Shown here: piece by piece, positions 29,996 to 36,522 of the stretch
Position numbering within the stretch: the first letter of the stretch is position 1
Layout of the letters: the number at the start of each line of letters is the position of its first letter
Assembly (NCBI GenBank): GCA_964406375.1
Contig: CAYORM010000025.1
Coordinates: 1 to 37,842, forward strand
Length of the DNA stretch: 37,842 bases
Reading direction: 5' to 3'
DNA from: CAYORM01 sp964406375
GTDB lineage: Bacteria > Pseudomonadota > Alphaproteobacteria > DSM-16000 > Inquilinaceae
Notes under the pieces: generated by a model
The model's database searches: none
What the model saw: only the letters and a program-made list of their open reading frames with translations
What the model was told of the DNA's origin: nothing
Translations under genes and position numbers: made by a program

Positions 29996-30380
29996 GAGCG
30001 GGCCGCTCGGCATCGTGCTGTTCGATGGCGGGCATGAGCGGGTGCATTACGCCCTGTCGCTCGCCGCCGCCGCCCTCGCGCTCGACCGACCGGTCGCGAT
30101 CCTCATCGCCGGGCCGGCGGTCGAGGCACTCACCGAGGCCGGCTGGGGGGTGCTGCGCGATCCGGAGGGAATTGCCCAAAGCCAGGCCCGCGCCGGTGTC
30201 GCTGACATCGAGACCTTGTGGCGCGCCTGCCGCGATCTCGGCGCCCGCATCACCGTCTGCGAGGCGGCGCTGGCGACACGGACCCTGACGCCCGAACGGC
30301 TGCGCGAGGCGCTGCCGGTCGGCGGGCTGGTCGGCTTTCTCGCCGACTGCCCGCCCGGCAGCGCCATCCTCTTCGTGTGA
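29988..30380 (+). CDS. DsrE-like family protein, 130 aa
   Basis: A small alpha/beta protein of the DsrE/DsrF-like fold: GIVLFDGGHERVHYALSLAA at the N-terminus, RPVAILIAGPAV, and a conserved-type Cys91 in the ARITVCEAALA strand, followed by GGLVGFLADC. Members of this superfamily carry persulfide sulfur (TusD, DsrE) or bind membranes; many are uncharacterised. The start at 29988 overlaps the MoeB/ThiF-like gene by 8 bases, so the two are coupled. A sulfur-transfer partnership with that E1-like enzyme is a reasonable inference, not shown. Confidence 0.78.
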   Translation: MAESGPLGIVLFDGGHERVHYALSLAAAALALDRPVAILIAGPAVEALTEAGWGVLRDPEGIAQSQARAGVADIETLWRACRDLGARITVCEAALATRTLTPERLREALPVGGLVGFLADCPPGSAILFV

Positions 30381-30382
30381 CC

Positions 30383-30402
30383 AGACGTCAGTAGACGTCA
30401 GT
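30383..30402. repeat. Two tandem copies of a 10-mer at a gene end
   Basis: AGACGTCAGT occurs twice in direct succession between convergent genes; the second copy contains the stop codon of the 130-aa membrane protein. Probably a simple duplication. Confidence 0.7.
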
Positions 30403-30790
30403 AGCGGACCGGTTCGCGCCGGTCGGACAACGCCATCCAGCCGCGGATGACGCGATAGGCAGTCCAGATCCACAGCACCGCCATCAGCGGCACGCCGATC
30501 CACAGGGTGAAGGGGGTCGACAGCAGACCGAAGATCACGCCGAGGATCAGCGTCACCCAGAAGGTGCGGATCATCCAGGTGAAATGGGCATGCCAGATCG
30601 TGCCCCGCGCCTCGCCGCGCGACAGATAGGCGATGACCACGCCGATCACCATCGGCAGCGCGGTGAACAGCGAGATCGCGTAGAGGATGTAGACGGCGAG
30701 CGCCGCCGTCTTGAAGTCGCGGCCGCTCGCCGGCACGTCATAGGCCGAGCGGGCGCCGTCATAGCGATCGTAGCGGTCGTAGCGTGTCAT
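30398..30790 (-). CDS. DUF4870-like (COG3671-type) membrane protein with an N-terminal RYD motif, 130 aa
   Basis: The N-terminus is MTRYDRYDRYDGARSAYDVP, a repeated Arg-Tyr-Asp unit, followed by three hydrophobic segments (AALAVYILYAISLFTALPMV, FWVTLILGVIFGLL, PLMAVLWIWTAYRVI) and the WHAHFTWMIRTFW linker typical of this membrane family. AGGA about 10 bases upstream supports ATG 30790; a GTG at 30811 is possible. It is the last gene of the psp operon, 37 bases after pspC. The RYD motif recurs in the first protein of the operon (32227-32388). Function is unknown. Confidence 0.82.
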   Translation of the reverse strand: MTRYDRYDRYDGARSAYDVPASGRDFKTAALAVYILYAISLFTALPMVIGVVIAYLSRGEARGTIWHAHFTWMIRTFWVTLILGVIFGLLSTPFTLWIGVPLMAVLWIWTAYRVIRGWMALSDRREPVRY

Positions 30791-30827
30791 ATCGGTCGGT
30801 TCCTGTGCCACCGGGCGGAGGGCAGTC

Positions 30828-31289
30828 TCATCGACCCGGGTCGCGATCCGGGCCGCCGGGCTGCCCGGGATCGATGTCGCGGAAGCGCCGGCGCAACTCG
30901 AACTCCGGCGACGTTACATAACGCTCCAGCCCGATCAGCCGATCCTCGAGGGCGGCGAAATGGTCGCGCAGCGCCGCAAGGGTGGAGGGCGCGTCGGAGA
31001 CGACGGAACGCCAGAACACCTCCTCCTCCTGCGAGCGGAAAAGCCCCGCCGGGCGGGTGCGGATCAGCACCGAGGCGACGAGATAGGCCAGCACGACCTG
31101 CGGGAAGAACGGGATCAGCGCCAGCACCGTTCCGGCCCGGACGACCCAGGGACGGATCCCGAGATAATCCGCGATGCCGGCACACAGCCCGCTGACGATC
31201 CGATCGTCGGGGTTGCGCCACAGCCGCCGGGGATCGGGCCGCGCGCCGCCCCCCTCCGGCTGCCGCCATCCGCCGCACCGCCGCCTCAT
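30828..31289 (-). CDS. pspC: PspC, phage shock protein C domain membrane protein, 153 aa
   Basis: The PspC domain is visible at about residues 22-85: LWRNPDDRIVSGLCAGIADY, LGIRPWVVRAGTVLALIPFF, and PQVVLAYLVASVLI. In the Psp system PspC with PspB senses inner-membrane damage and releases PspA from PspF. A cytoplasmic C-terminal extension with a helical region (LAALRDHFAALEDRLIGLER) makes it longer than E. coli PspC (119 aa). The ATG at 31289 overlaps the pspB stop by 4 bases; the open frame continues to 31376. Confidence 0.92.
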   Translation of the reverse strand: MRRRCGGWRQPEGGGARPDPRRLWRNPDDRIVSGLCAGIADYLGIRPWVVRAGTVLALIPFFPQVVLAYLVASVLIRTRPAGLFRSQEEEVFWRSVVSDAPSTLAALRDHFAALEDRLIGLERYVTSPEFELRRRFRDIDPGQPGGPDRDPGR

Positions 31290-31516
31290 CGCCGCCCCCG
31301 CCACCCCGGCGCCTCGGCGTCGAGGATCGTCTCGAGGGTGCGGATCCGCTCTTCCATCCGCCGTGCCGTGTCCCACAGCTCGGCCAGCAGCCGCTCATCC
31401 GTCGCCGACATGCGGCGCGACTCGCGCCAGCGCGTCGCATAATGCAGCAGCAGCCAGAGCGGAGCGATCAGCGCGCAGAAGATGATCGCCGGCACGGCCA
31501 GGAAGGACAAACTCAT
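31286..31516 (-). CDS. pspB: PspB, phage shock protein B, 76 aa
   Basis: A single N-terminal transmembrane helix (LAVPAIIFCALIAPLWLLLH) is followed by a cytoplasmic helix that includes SATDERLLAELWDTARRMEE and RIRTLETILD, the classic PspB layout; E. coli PspB is 74 aa. PspB works with PspC to transmit membrane stress. It lies between pspA (30-base gap) and pspC (4-base overlap) on the same transcript. Confidence 0.92.
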   Translation of the reverse strand: MSLSFLAVPAIIFCALIAPLWLLLHYATRWRESRRMSATDERLLAELWDTARRMEERIRTLETILDAEAPGWRGRR

Positions 31517-31546
31517 GGCACCCTCGCCAGGGTCGAGCGGACGGGA

Positions 31547-32212
31547 TTACGCGCCGCGGCCCAGCCGGGCCTTCAGCGCCTGAAGCTCGGCCTCGACCGC
31601 CGCCTCGGTCTCGAGCTCGGCGAATTCCTGCGCCAGCGACTTCCGCCGCCCGACATCGAACGCGTCGACCTGACCCTCCAGCGAATCGATCCGCCGCTGC
31701 AGCTGCTCGTACCGCGCGAGTGCGTCATCGATGCGGCCATCATGAAGCTGCGTGCGCAGACGGATGCGGTCCTGCGCCGTGCGCTGGCGCAGCCCGATCG
31801 CCTTCTGCTTGGCCTTGGCCTCGTCCAGCTTAGCCTGCAGCCGCTCGAGATCCTCGCCGGTCTTGGTCAGCGCCTCGTCGAGCGCCGCGATCTCCCGCCG
31901 CAGCAGATCGGCCGCCTGCGCCGCCTCCGACCGCGCGACGAGCGCCGCCTTGGCGAGATCGTCGCGCCCGCGGGTGATCGCCAGCTCCGCCTTCCGCTCC
32001 CACTCCCTCTGCGCGGCCTCGGTGTCGTCCAGGCGCCGCGTCAGCTCCTTCTTCTCGGCGATCGAGCGGGCGGCGGCCGCCCGCACCTCGACCAGCGTAT
32101 CCTCCATCTCCTGGACGATCAGCCGGACGATCTTGTCGGGATCCTCGGCGCGGTCGAGCATCGCCGAGATGTTCGAGTTGATGATGTCGCCGAGGCGCGA
32201 GAACACACCCAT
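31547..32212 (-). CDS. pspA: PspA, phage shock protein A (ESCRT-III-like), 221 aa
   Basis: PspA binds stressed inner membrane, forms ESCRT-III-like oligomers and, when free, inhibits PspF. The amphipathic N-terminus MGVFSRLGDIINSNISAMLD and the AEDPDKIVRLIVQEMEDTLV motif match the family very closely, and the rest is a long alpha-helical hairpin and coiled coil (about 70-215). Length is the same as in E. coli (222). It is the second gene of the operon, 14 bases after the small RYD protein. Confidence 0.96.
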   Translation of the reverse strand: MGVFSRLGDIINSNISAMLDRAEDPDKIVRLIVQEMEDTLVEVRAAAARSIAEKKELTRRLDDTEAAQREWERKAELAITRGRDDLAKAALVARSEAAQAADLLRREIAALDEALTKTGEDLERLQAKLDEAKAKQKAIGLRQRTAQDRIRLRTQLHDGRIDDALARYEQLQRRIDSLEGQVDAFDVGRRKSLAQEFAELETEAAVEAELQALKARLGRGA

Positions 32213-32226
32213 CGTCGTGACTCCGA

Positions 32227-32388
32227 TCAGCCGAGAAGCATCGCGAGCACCACGCCCGCAGCGAAGAACGCCCAGGACTCGCCGGGCCGCCGGCGCAGCC
32301 AGTCAAGCATGCGATCCATAGTGCCGTGCCAGGAGGCGCTGTGCGGCCGGCGGGGTGGATCGTCGTAGCGGTCGTAACGGTAGCTCAC
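32227..32388 (-). CDS. Small RYD-motif membrane protein leading the psp operon, 53 aa
   Basis: The frame from GTG 32388 reads MSYRYDRYDDPPRRPHSASW, then a basic helix (MDRMLDWLRRRPGES), and a C-terminal hydrophobic segment (WAFFAAGVVLAMLLG), ending at TGA 32227, 14 bases before pspA. GAGGGAGAG upstream is a good ribosome-binding site, and the sigma-54 promoter lies just ahead, so it is the first gene of the operon. The RYDRYD opening resembles the start of the membrane protein at 30398-30790. It is below normal gene-finding size; it may be a PspD/PspG-like accessory protein (inference). Confidence 0.72.
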   Translation of the reverse strand: MSYRYDRYDDPPRRPHSASWHGTMDRMLDWLRRRPGESWAFFAAGVVLAMLLG

Positions 32389-32410
32389 GGCTCTCCCTCA
32401 TCCTGCGCGC

Positions 32411-32431
32411 CGCGGAAACGGCGCTTCCGCG
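32411..32431 (-). promoter_or_regulatory. Hairpin at the 5' end of the psp transcript
   Basis: CGCGGAA (32411-32417) and TTCCGCG (32425-32431) form a perfect 7-bp stem with a 7-base loop, starting about where the sigma-54 transcript should begin. It may protect the mRNA 5' end. Confidence 0.5.
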
Positions 32432-32438
32432 GATGAAG

Positions 32439-32456
32439 TTGCAAGCACCGTGCCAA
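32439..32456 (-). promoter_or_regulatory. Sigma-54 promoter of the psp operon
   Basis: On the minus strand TTGGCACGGTGCTTGCAA contains TGGCAC-N5-TTGCA, an almost ideal -24/-12 element (32455-32440). The predicted start is near 32429, about 40 bases before the GTG at 32388. It sits opposite pspF, the expected activator. Confidence 0.9.
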
Positions 32457-32515
32457 CGCCGAAGGCCGCAGAAATCCTGGGCCTCGCTCTTTGCCGAGAC
32501 GACCGCGCAACCACA

Positions 32516-32536
32516 TATCGGCAGAGATCACCGATA
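32516..32536. promoter_or_regulatory. Inverted repeat just upstream of pspF
   Basis: TATCGG (32516-32521) and CCGATA (32531-32536) are separated by 9 bases and end 1 base before the pspF ATG. It may be an operator controlling pspF or an RBS-masking structure; no protein can be named. Confidence 0.35.
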
Positions 32537-32537
32537 A

Positions 32538-33608
32538 ATGGGATCCATGACCGATCTCCCGCCGCTCGTCGGCAGTTCGCCCGCCTTCAACGATCTTCTC
32601 GACCGAGTCTCGGCGCTCGCTGCGCTCGACCGCCCGGTCCTGGTGGTCGGCGAGCGGGGAACCGGCAAGGAGCTCGTCGCCGCCCGTCTCCACTTCCTGT
32701 CGCCGCGTTGGGATGGGCCTTTCGTCAAGGTCAACTGCGCCGCGCTCTCGCCCGAGCTCCTCGACAGCGAGCTCTTTGGCCATGAGGCCGGCGCCTTCAC
32801 CGGTGCCGTCCGGCGCCATCTCGGTCGCTTCGAACGCGCCTCGGGCGGCACGCTCTTTCTCGATGAGCTGGCGGCAGCCGGGCCGCGCACGCAGGAGAAG
32901 CTGCTGCGTGCCATCGAATATGGCGAGATCGAACGGGTCGGCGGCAGCACGACCGTCTCGGTCGATGTCCGCATCGTCGCGGCCACCAATGTCGACCTGC
33001 CGGCCGAGGCCGAGGCCGGCCGGTTCCGCGCCGACCTCCTCGACCGGCTGGCCTTCGACGTCGTGACGCTGCCGCCGCTGCGCGCGCGCGAGGGCGACAT
33101 CCCGGTACTTGCCGAGCATTTCGCGCGGGCGATGGCGCAATCGCTCGGACGGCCGCCCTTCCCCGGCTTCACCGACCGGGCCGCCGCCACGCTCGCCGCC
33201 CATGACTGGCCCGGCAATGTGCGCGAGCTGCGCAATGCGGTGGAGCGGTCGGTCCATCGCGCCCGGCCGGACGAGCCGGTCGACACCATCATCCTCGATC
33301 CCTTCGCTTCGCCCTGGCGCCCCGTCCGCGCCGGGACTGGCGGCGATGATGCGGCGGGTGGCGCGGGTGCTGGCGACTCGGATGCCGACGGCCCGCAGCC
33401 CGTTCCACGCTCCGCCCCCTCATCGGCAGAGGTGATGTCCGGATCGCTTCCCGCGGCGCTCGCCGCCTATGAGCGGACGTTGATCGAGCGGGCGCTGGAG
33501 GCGGAGCGGTGGCATCTCGGCCGGGCCGCCACCCGGCTCGGCCTCAGCTACGACCAGCTGCGCGGCGCGCTGCGCCGCCACGGGCTGCGCCGTCAGGCCG
33601 AACGTTAG
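32538..33608 (+). CDS. pspF: PspF, sigma-54 activator of the psp operon, 356 aa
   Basis: A sigma-54 enhancer-binding protein without a receiver domain, typical of PspF: central AAA+ domain with Walker A GERGTGKE (about 39-46), the sigma-54-contacting GAFTGA loop (about 85-90), Walker B TLFLDE, the DLLDRLAFDVVTLPPLRARE sensor region and HDWPGNVREL. After an Asp/Gly-rich linker, a Fis-type helix-turn-helix closes the protein (HLGRAATRLGLSYDQLRGAL). It is transcribed divergently from pspABC and should act at the promoter 32439-32456. ATG 32547 is an alternative start. Confidence 0.94.
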   Translation: MGSMTDLPPLVGSSPAFNDLLDRVSALAALDRPVLVVGERGTGKELVAARLHFLSPRWDGPFVKVNCAALSPELLDSELFGHEAGAFTGAVRRHLGRFERASGGTLFLDELAAAGPRTQEKLLRAIEYGEIERVGGSTTVSVDVRIVAATNVDLPAEAEAGRFRADLLDRLAFDVVTLPPLRAREGDIPVLAEHFARAMAQSLGRPPFPGFTDRAAATLAAHDWPGNVRELRNAVERSVHRARPDEPVDTIILDPFASPWRPVRAGTGGDDAAGGAGAGDSDADGPQPVPRSAPSSAEVMSGSLPAALAAYERTLIERALEAERWHLGRAATRLGLSYDQLRGALRRHGLRRQAER

Positions 33609-33638
33609 CTGCGGGGTGCATTGGAGCCCGGTGTCCCG

Positions 33639-33704
33639 CCGGCGAAGGCCGGGGTCCACCTCCCGGTTCGCGTCGGCGGCCGGATGGATGCCGGCCTTCG
33701 CCGG
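33639..33704. repeat. REP-like inverted repeat pair
   Basis: CCGGCGAAGGCCGG (33639-33652) and CCGGCCTTCGCCGG (33691-33704) are perfect 14-bp reverse complements. Each arm is itself a 5-bp hairpin with a 4-base loop, giving a double-hairpin extragenic element. Its minus-strand reading gives MPAKAGIHP, a translation often seen from such repeats in proteobacteria. Confidence 0.8.
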
Positions 33705-33721
33705 CATCAAGAGGATCCTAG

Positions 33722-33883
33722 ATGAAACGGAACGGCGCGGCGGAACCGGCGGAAGGCACCGCAGCTGTCGTTCCGGCCCCGCTACCGCGTCATCTGGCAG
33801 CGGTGGCGGAGAGGGTATTGGAAACCCGTCGCCGGGACGGCATGGTGCGGCCGCCGGCGGCGACCGGCAGCGAGACGCGATGA
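33722..33883 (+). CDS. Small ORF translationally coupled to a dehydrogenase, 53 aa
   Basis: ATG 33722, with AGAGGA about 7 bases upstream, opens MKRNGAAEPAEGTAAVVPAP, a helical LPRHLAAVAERVLETRRRDG and the tail MVRPPAATGSETR. The TGA overlaps the dehydrogenase ATG at 33880 by 4 bases. The good ribosome-binding site and exact coupling argue that it is translated; the protein is not recognised. It begins directly after the REP-like element. It might simply be a leader that drives translation of the downstream gene. Confidence 0.5.
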   Translation: MKRNGAAEPAEGTAAVVPAPLPRHLAAVAERVLETRRRDGMVRPPAATGSETR

Positions 33884-34746
33884 ACCCGACCCGGACCGTC
33901 CTCGTCACCGGCAGTTCCTCCGGCTTCGGCCGTGAGGCGGTACGCCTGTTCGCGGCGCGTGGCTGGCGCGTCATCGCCACCATGCGACGGCCGGAGGGCC
34001 GGGCGAGCGCGGCGGTGCTGGCGGCGCTGCCCGGGGTGACGGTGGCCCCGCTCGATGTGACCGTCGCGGCCGAGCGGGAGGCGGTGGCGCGGCTGATCGA
34101 CGAGATTGCGCCGGCCGGGCTCGACTGCCTCGTCGCCAATGCCGGCCATGGCGCGCTGGGGCCGCTCGAGCTTCTCTCCGAGGCGCAGGTCATCCGGCAG
34201 ATCGACACCAATCTGACCGGGCACATGCTGACGATCCGGGCGCTGCTGCCGCAGCTGCGGCGGGCGAAGGGGCGCATCATCCAGCTTTCCTCAGTGCTGG
34301 GCCAGGTGGCGATCCCCCATTTCGCGGCCTATGTCGCGAGCAAGCATGCGGTGACCGGCCTCGGTGAGGCGCTGCGCTATGAGCTGGCACCGCACGGGGT
34401 GCAGGTCTGCACCCTCGAGCCGGGCCGCTACGGCACCGATTTCAATGCGAGCCTCGACCTCGCCACCGTGCCGGCGGAGTCGCCCTACCGTGCAGGCTTT
34501 AAGGCCGCCCTCGCCCCGCGCCGGCCGGACCGCGCGGGCCGTGCCCGACGTGGCGGTGATCCGGCCGAGGTCGCGCGGCTGATCGTGACGCTGGCCGAGG
34601 CACGGCGGATGCCGGTCCGGCGGTCGGTCGGAACCGATGCCATCGCGCTGCGCATCGCACGCCGGCTGGTGCCCGAGCCGCTGTGGGACCGGATCATGCT
34701 GGCGGCGTTCGCGGATCGGCGAAGGCGCCGGGGTCGCGCTGCATGA
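33880..34746 (+). CDS. Short-chain dehydrogenase/reductase (SDR family), 288 aa
   Basis: A classical SDR: cofactor loop VLVTGSSSGFGREA (TGxxxGxG, residues 10-17), CLVANAGHGALGPLE (NAG motif), and the catalytic Ser-Tyr-Lys with SSVLGQ and YVASKHAVTG, followed by LEPGRYGTDF. The subgroup, with the GFGREAVRLF helix and a PLEL insertion, is annotated as NAD(P)-dependent oxidoreductase of unknown substrate. It is coupled by 4 bases to the small ORF upstream. Its last 53 bases overlap the 3' end of the convergent rimI gene. Confidence 0.88.
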   Translation: MNPTRTVLVTGSSSGFGREAVRLFAARGWRVIATMRRPEGRASAAVLAALPGVTVAPLDVTVAAEREAVARLIDEIAPAGLDCLVANAGHGALGPLELLSEAQVIRQIDTNLTGHMLTIRALLPQLRRAKGRIIQLSSVLGQVAIPHFAAYVASKHAVTGLGEALRYELAPHGVQVCTLEPGRYGTDFNASLDLATVPAESPYRAGFKAALAPRRPDRAGRARRGGDPAEVARLIVTLAEARRMPVRRSVGTDAIALRIARRLVPEPLWDRIMLAAFADRRRRRGRAA

Positions 34747-35182
34747 TGATGGCGTCCTCGGCCGGCAGGCCGCCCCGGCGCGCATAATAGCCTCGCCGCC
34801 GGCCGACGGTGACGAAGCCCGCCCCGCGATAGAGGCGATGGGCCGCCGCATTGCCTTCGGCGACCTCGAGGAAGACGGGGACCGGACCCAGCGCCGCCAG
34901 CGCCGCCGCGAGCAGCTGGCCGGCGATACCGCGCCGGCGCTCGGATGCGACGACGCCGATCGACAGGATCTCGGCCTCACCCCCGGCCGCGCGGGCGATG
35001 ACGAAGCCGACGGGTTCATCATGCGCGGCAAGAAAGGCGATCACACCGGGGCAGGCGAGAAGCCGGGCGATGTCCGCCTCGGGCCACACTTCGCCGAAGG
35101 CGCGGGCGTGCAGGACGGCGATGACCGGCGCATGGAAAGGGCCGGCCTCAAGGATCCGCGGCGCCGTCTCCACCGGCGTCAC
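34694..35182 (-). CDS. rimI: RimI-like GNAT N-acetyltransferase (ribosomal protein S18 alanine acetyltransferase family), 162 aa
   Basis: A GNAT acetyltransferase: the acetyl-CoA loop SERRRGIAGQLL (about 80-91), preceded by AEILSIGVV and followed by FLEVAEGNAAAHRLYRGAGF and VGRRRGYYARRG, the RimI-like closing motif. RimI acetylates the N-terminus of ribosomal protein S18. The start is GTG 35182, overlapping the tsaB stop by 4 bases (GTGA). The tsaB-rimI order is widespread and supports the assignment. The 3' end overlaps the convergent SDR gene. Confidence 0.88.
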   Translation of the reverse strand: MTPVETAPRILEAGPFHAPVIAVLHARAFGEVWPEADIARLLACPGVIAFLAAHDEPVGFVIARAAGGEAEILSIGVVASERRRGIAGQLLAAALAALGPVPVFLEVAEGNAAAHRLYRGAGFVTVGRRRGYYARRGGLPAEDAIIMQRDPGAFADPRTPPA

Positions 35183-35904
35183 GGCGGTGCGTTCGGCCGC
35201 GCATCCGGTGGCCGTACATAGAGCGGCGCGGGCGGCGCGGATGAAGCTTCCCCGCGCCGCGCCCAGCCGAGCCGGGCGAGCACCACCGGATCGATCGGAC
35301 CGGGATGGACGATCGGCAGGGATGCGGGGCCGGTCCCGGCAGCGGGCGGCGCCGCCTCGGCGAGACAGGCACCGACCAGCGGCGCGCCGTCGCCGCATAG
35401 CGCGACCGGCCGGGGCGCTGCGGCCAGCATCCGGCCCAACGCCGCGCCATCGGGATTGGCCGGCGCGCCCGCTGTCCCGTCCGCCGCGAAGAGCTGCACG
35501 AACGGCTCGGCCCGGCGCCCGTCGACCGCGACCAGCAGCGCCGATGGCTGGCGGTCTGCGCCGCCATCCGCCAGCGCCGTCGCACGCATGGCCTCGAAGC
35601 TGGAGATGCCGACGATCCCGGCCCCGGTGGCGAGGGCGAGCCCGCCGGCGGTCGCGAGGCCGACCCGCAGCCCGGTGAACGAGCCCGGCCCGGTCGCGAT
35701 GGCGATCAGCCCGATCGCGCCGAGGGCGAAGCCTGCCGCCTCCGCCGCTTCGAGCAGGAAGGGCACCAGCCGCGCCGCATGGCCGTGGCCGACCGTCTCA
35801 CGCCGGCAGACGAGCAGACGGCCGTCCTCCGGCTCCCCCTCACCGAAGGCAAGGGCGGCCGTCGCGATGTCGGCGCCGCCGGTATCGAGGGCCAGCAGGA
35901 TCAT
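35179..35904 (-). CDS. tsaB: TsaB, tRNA threonylcarbamoyladenosine biosynthesis protein, 241 aa
   Basis: TsaB is the non-catalytic scaffold that partners TsaD and TsaE in making t6A37 in tRNAs that read ANN codons. The ASKHA-type N-terminus (MILLALDTGGADIATAAL), HAARLVPFLLEAA and the diagnostic GPGSFTGLRVG (72-82) are all present. It is coupled to rimI. The start lies 38 bases from the divergent VanX-like gene, so their promoters must overlap or be close together. Confidence 0.95.
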   Translation of the reverse strand: MILLALDTGGADIATAALAFGEGEPEDGRLLVCRRETVGHGHAARLVPFLLEAAEAAGFALGAIGLIAIATGPGSFTGLRVGLATAGGLALATGAGIVGISSFEAMRATALADGGADRQPSALLVAVDGRRAEPFVQLFAADGTAGAPANPDGAALGRMLAAAPRPVALCGDGAPLVGACLAEAAPPAAGTGPASLPIVHPGPIDPVVLARLGWARRGEASSAPPAPLYVRPPDARPNAPP

Positions 35905-35942
35905 GCAGGATGGCGCCCCCGCCGCCTGTCCTTGGAGACCCG

Positions 35943-36503
35943 ATGCCGCTTGTCGAGATCACCGCCACCGCCGATGTCGCGATCGACCTGCGTTACGCGA
36001 CGCCGGACAATCTGACCGGCCGCCCGATCTACCGACGGCCGCGCTGCCTTCTCCATCCCGACGCCGCGGGCGCCCTCGCCCGCGCGGCGGAGGGTGCCCG
36101 CGCCTTCGGGCTGCGCCTGCATGTCTGGGACGCTTTCCGGCCGGTCGAGGCACAATGGGCGTTGTGGCGGGCACTGCCGGATGCGCGCTGGGTCGCCGAT
36201 CCCCGGCTGGGCTCGGCGCATGGCCGCGGCGTCGCCGTCGATCTGACTCTCGCCCGGCCGGACGGCACGTTGATCGACATGGGAACCGGCTTCGACGAGG
36301 CGGTGCCGGCCTCGCATCACGGGACCGCCTCGGTCTCCGCCGAGGCGCAGCGGAATCGGCAGGTGCTGGCGGGGATCATGGCGGTGGCCGGCTGGACGCT
36401 CTATCCGTTCGAATGGTGGCACTATCAGCTCCCCACGGCCGAAGGCTACCCGTTGCTGCACGATACCGCGCTCGGCCCGCTCGGCATGATGGGCCCGGCA
36501 TAG
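35943..36503 (+). CDS. D-alanyl-D-alanine dipeptidase (VanX/DdpX family), 186 aa
   Basis: A zinc dipeptidase of peptidase family M15D that cleaves D-Ala-D-Ala. The zinc ligands His93 and Asp100 occur in GSAHGRGVAVDL, and the base Glu157 and ligand His160 in PFEWWHYQ; Arg66 lies in WDAFRPVEAQ, all as in VanX. No signal peptide is seen, so it is cytoplasmic as for VanX/DdpX. Without vanA/vanH neighbours, it is more likely to recycle murein dipeptide than to confer glycopeptide resistance. The ATG at 35943 gives the family length; the frame opens at 35910. Confidence 0.92.
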   Translation: MPLVEITATADVAIDLRYATPDNLTGRPIYRRPRCLLHPDAAGALARAAEGARAFGLRLHVWDAFRPVEAQWALWRALPDARWVADPRLGSAHGRGVAVDLTLARPDGTLIDMGTGFDEAVPASHHGTASVSAEAQRNRQVLAGIMAVAGWTLYPFEWWHYQLPTAEGYPLLHDTALGPLGMMGPA

Positions 36504-36522
36504 CACCGCGAGGACGGGCGGT

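Noticed and set aside
32538..33608. pspF as an NtrC/NifA-type response regulator
   Set aside because: There is no receiver or GAF domain before the AAA+ core, and it is divergent from pspABC.
33728..33765. GGAAC motifs upstream of the SDR gene as a fifth EcfG promoter
   Set aside because: No GTT occurs at the required distance.
33420..34280. Minus-strand frame containing MPAKAGIHP
   Set aside because: This reading arises from the REP-like element and the antisense of pspF and the SDR gene.
35943..36503. VanX-like gene as evidence for vancomycin resistance
   Set aside because: No vanH, vanA, vanR or vanS lies nearby; a murein-recycling role is more likely.
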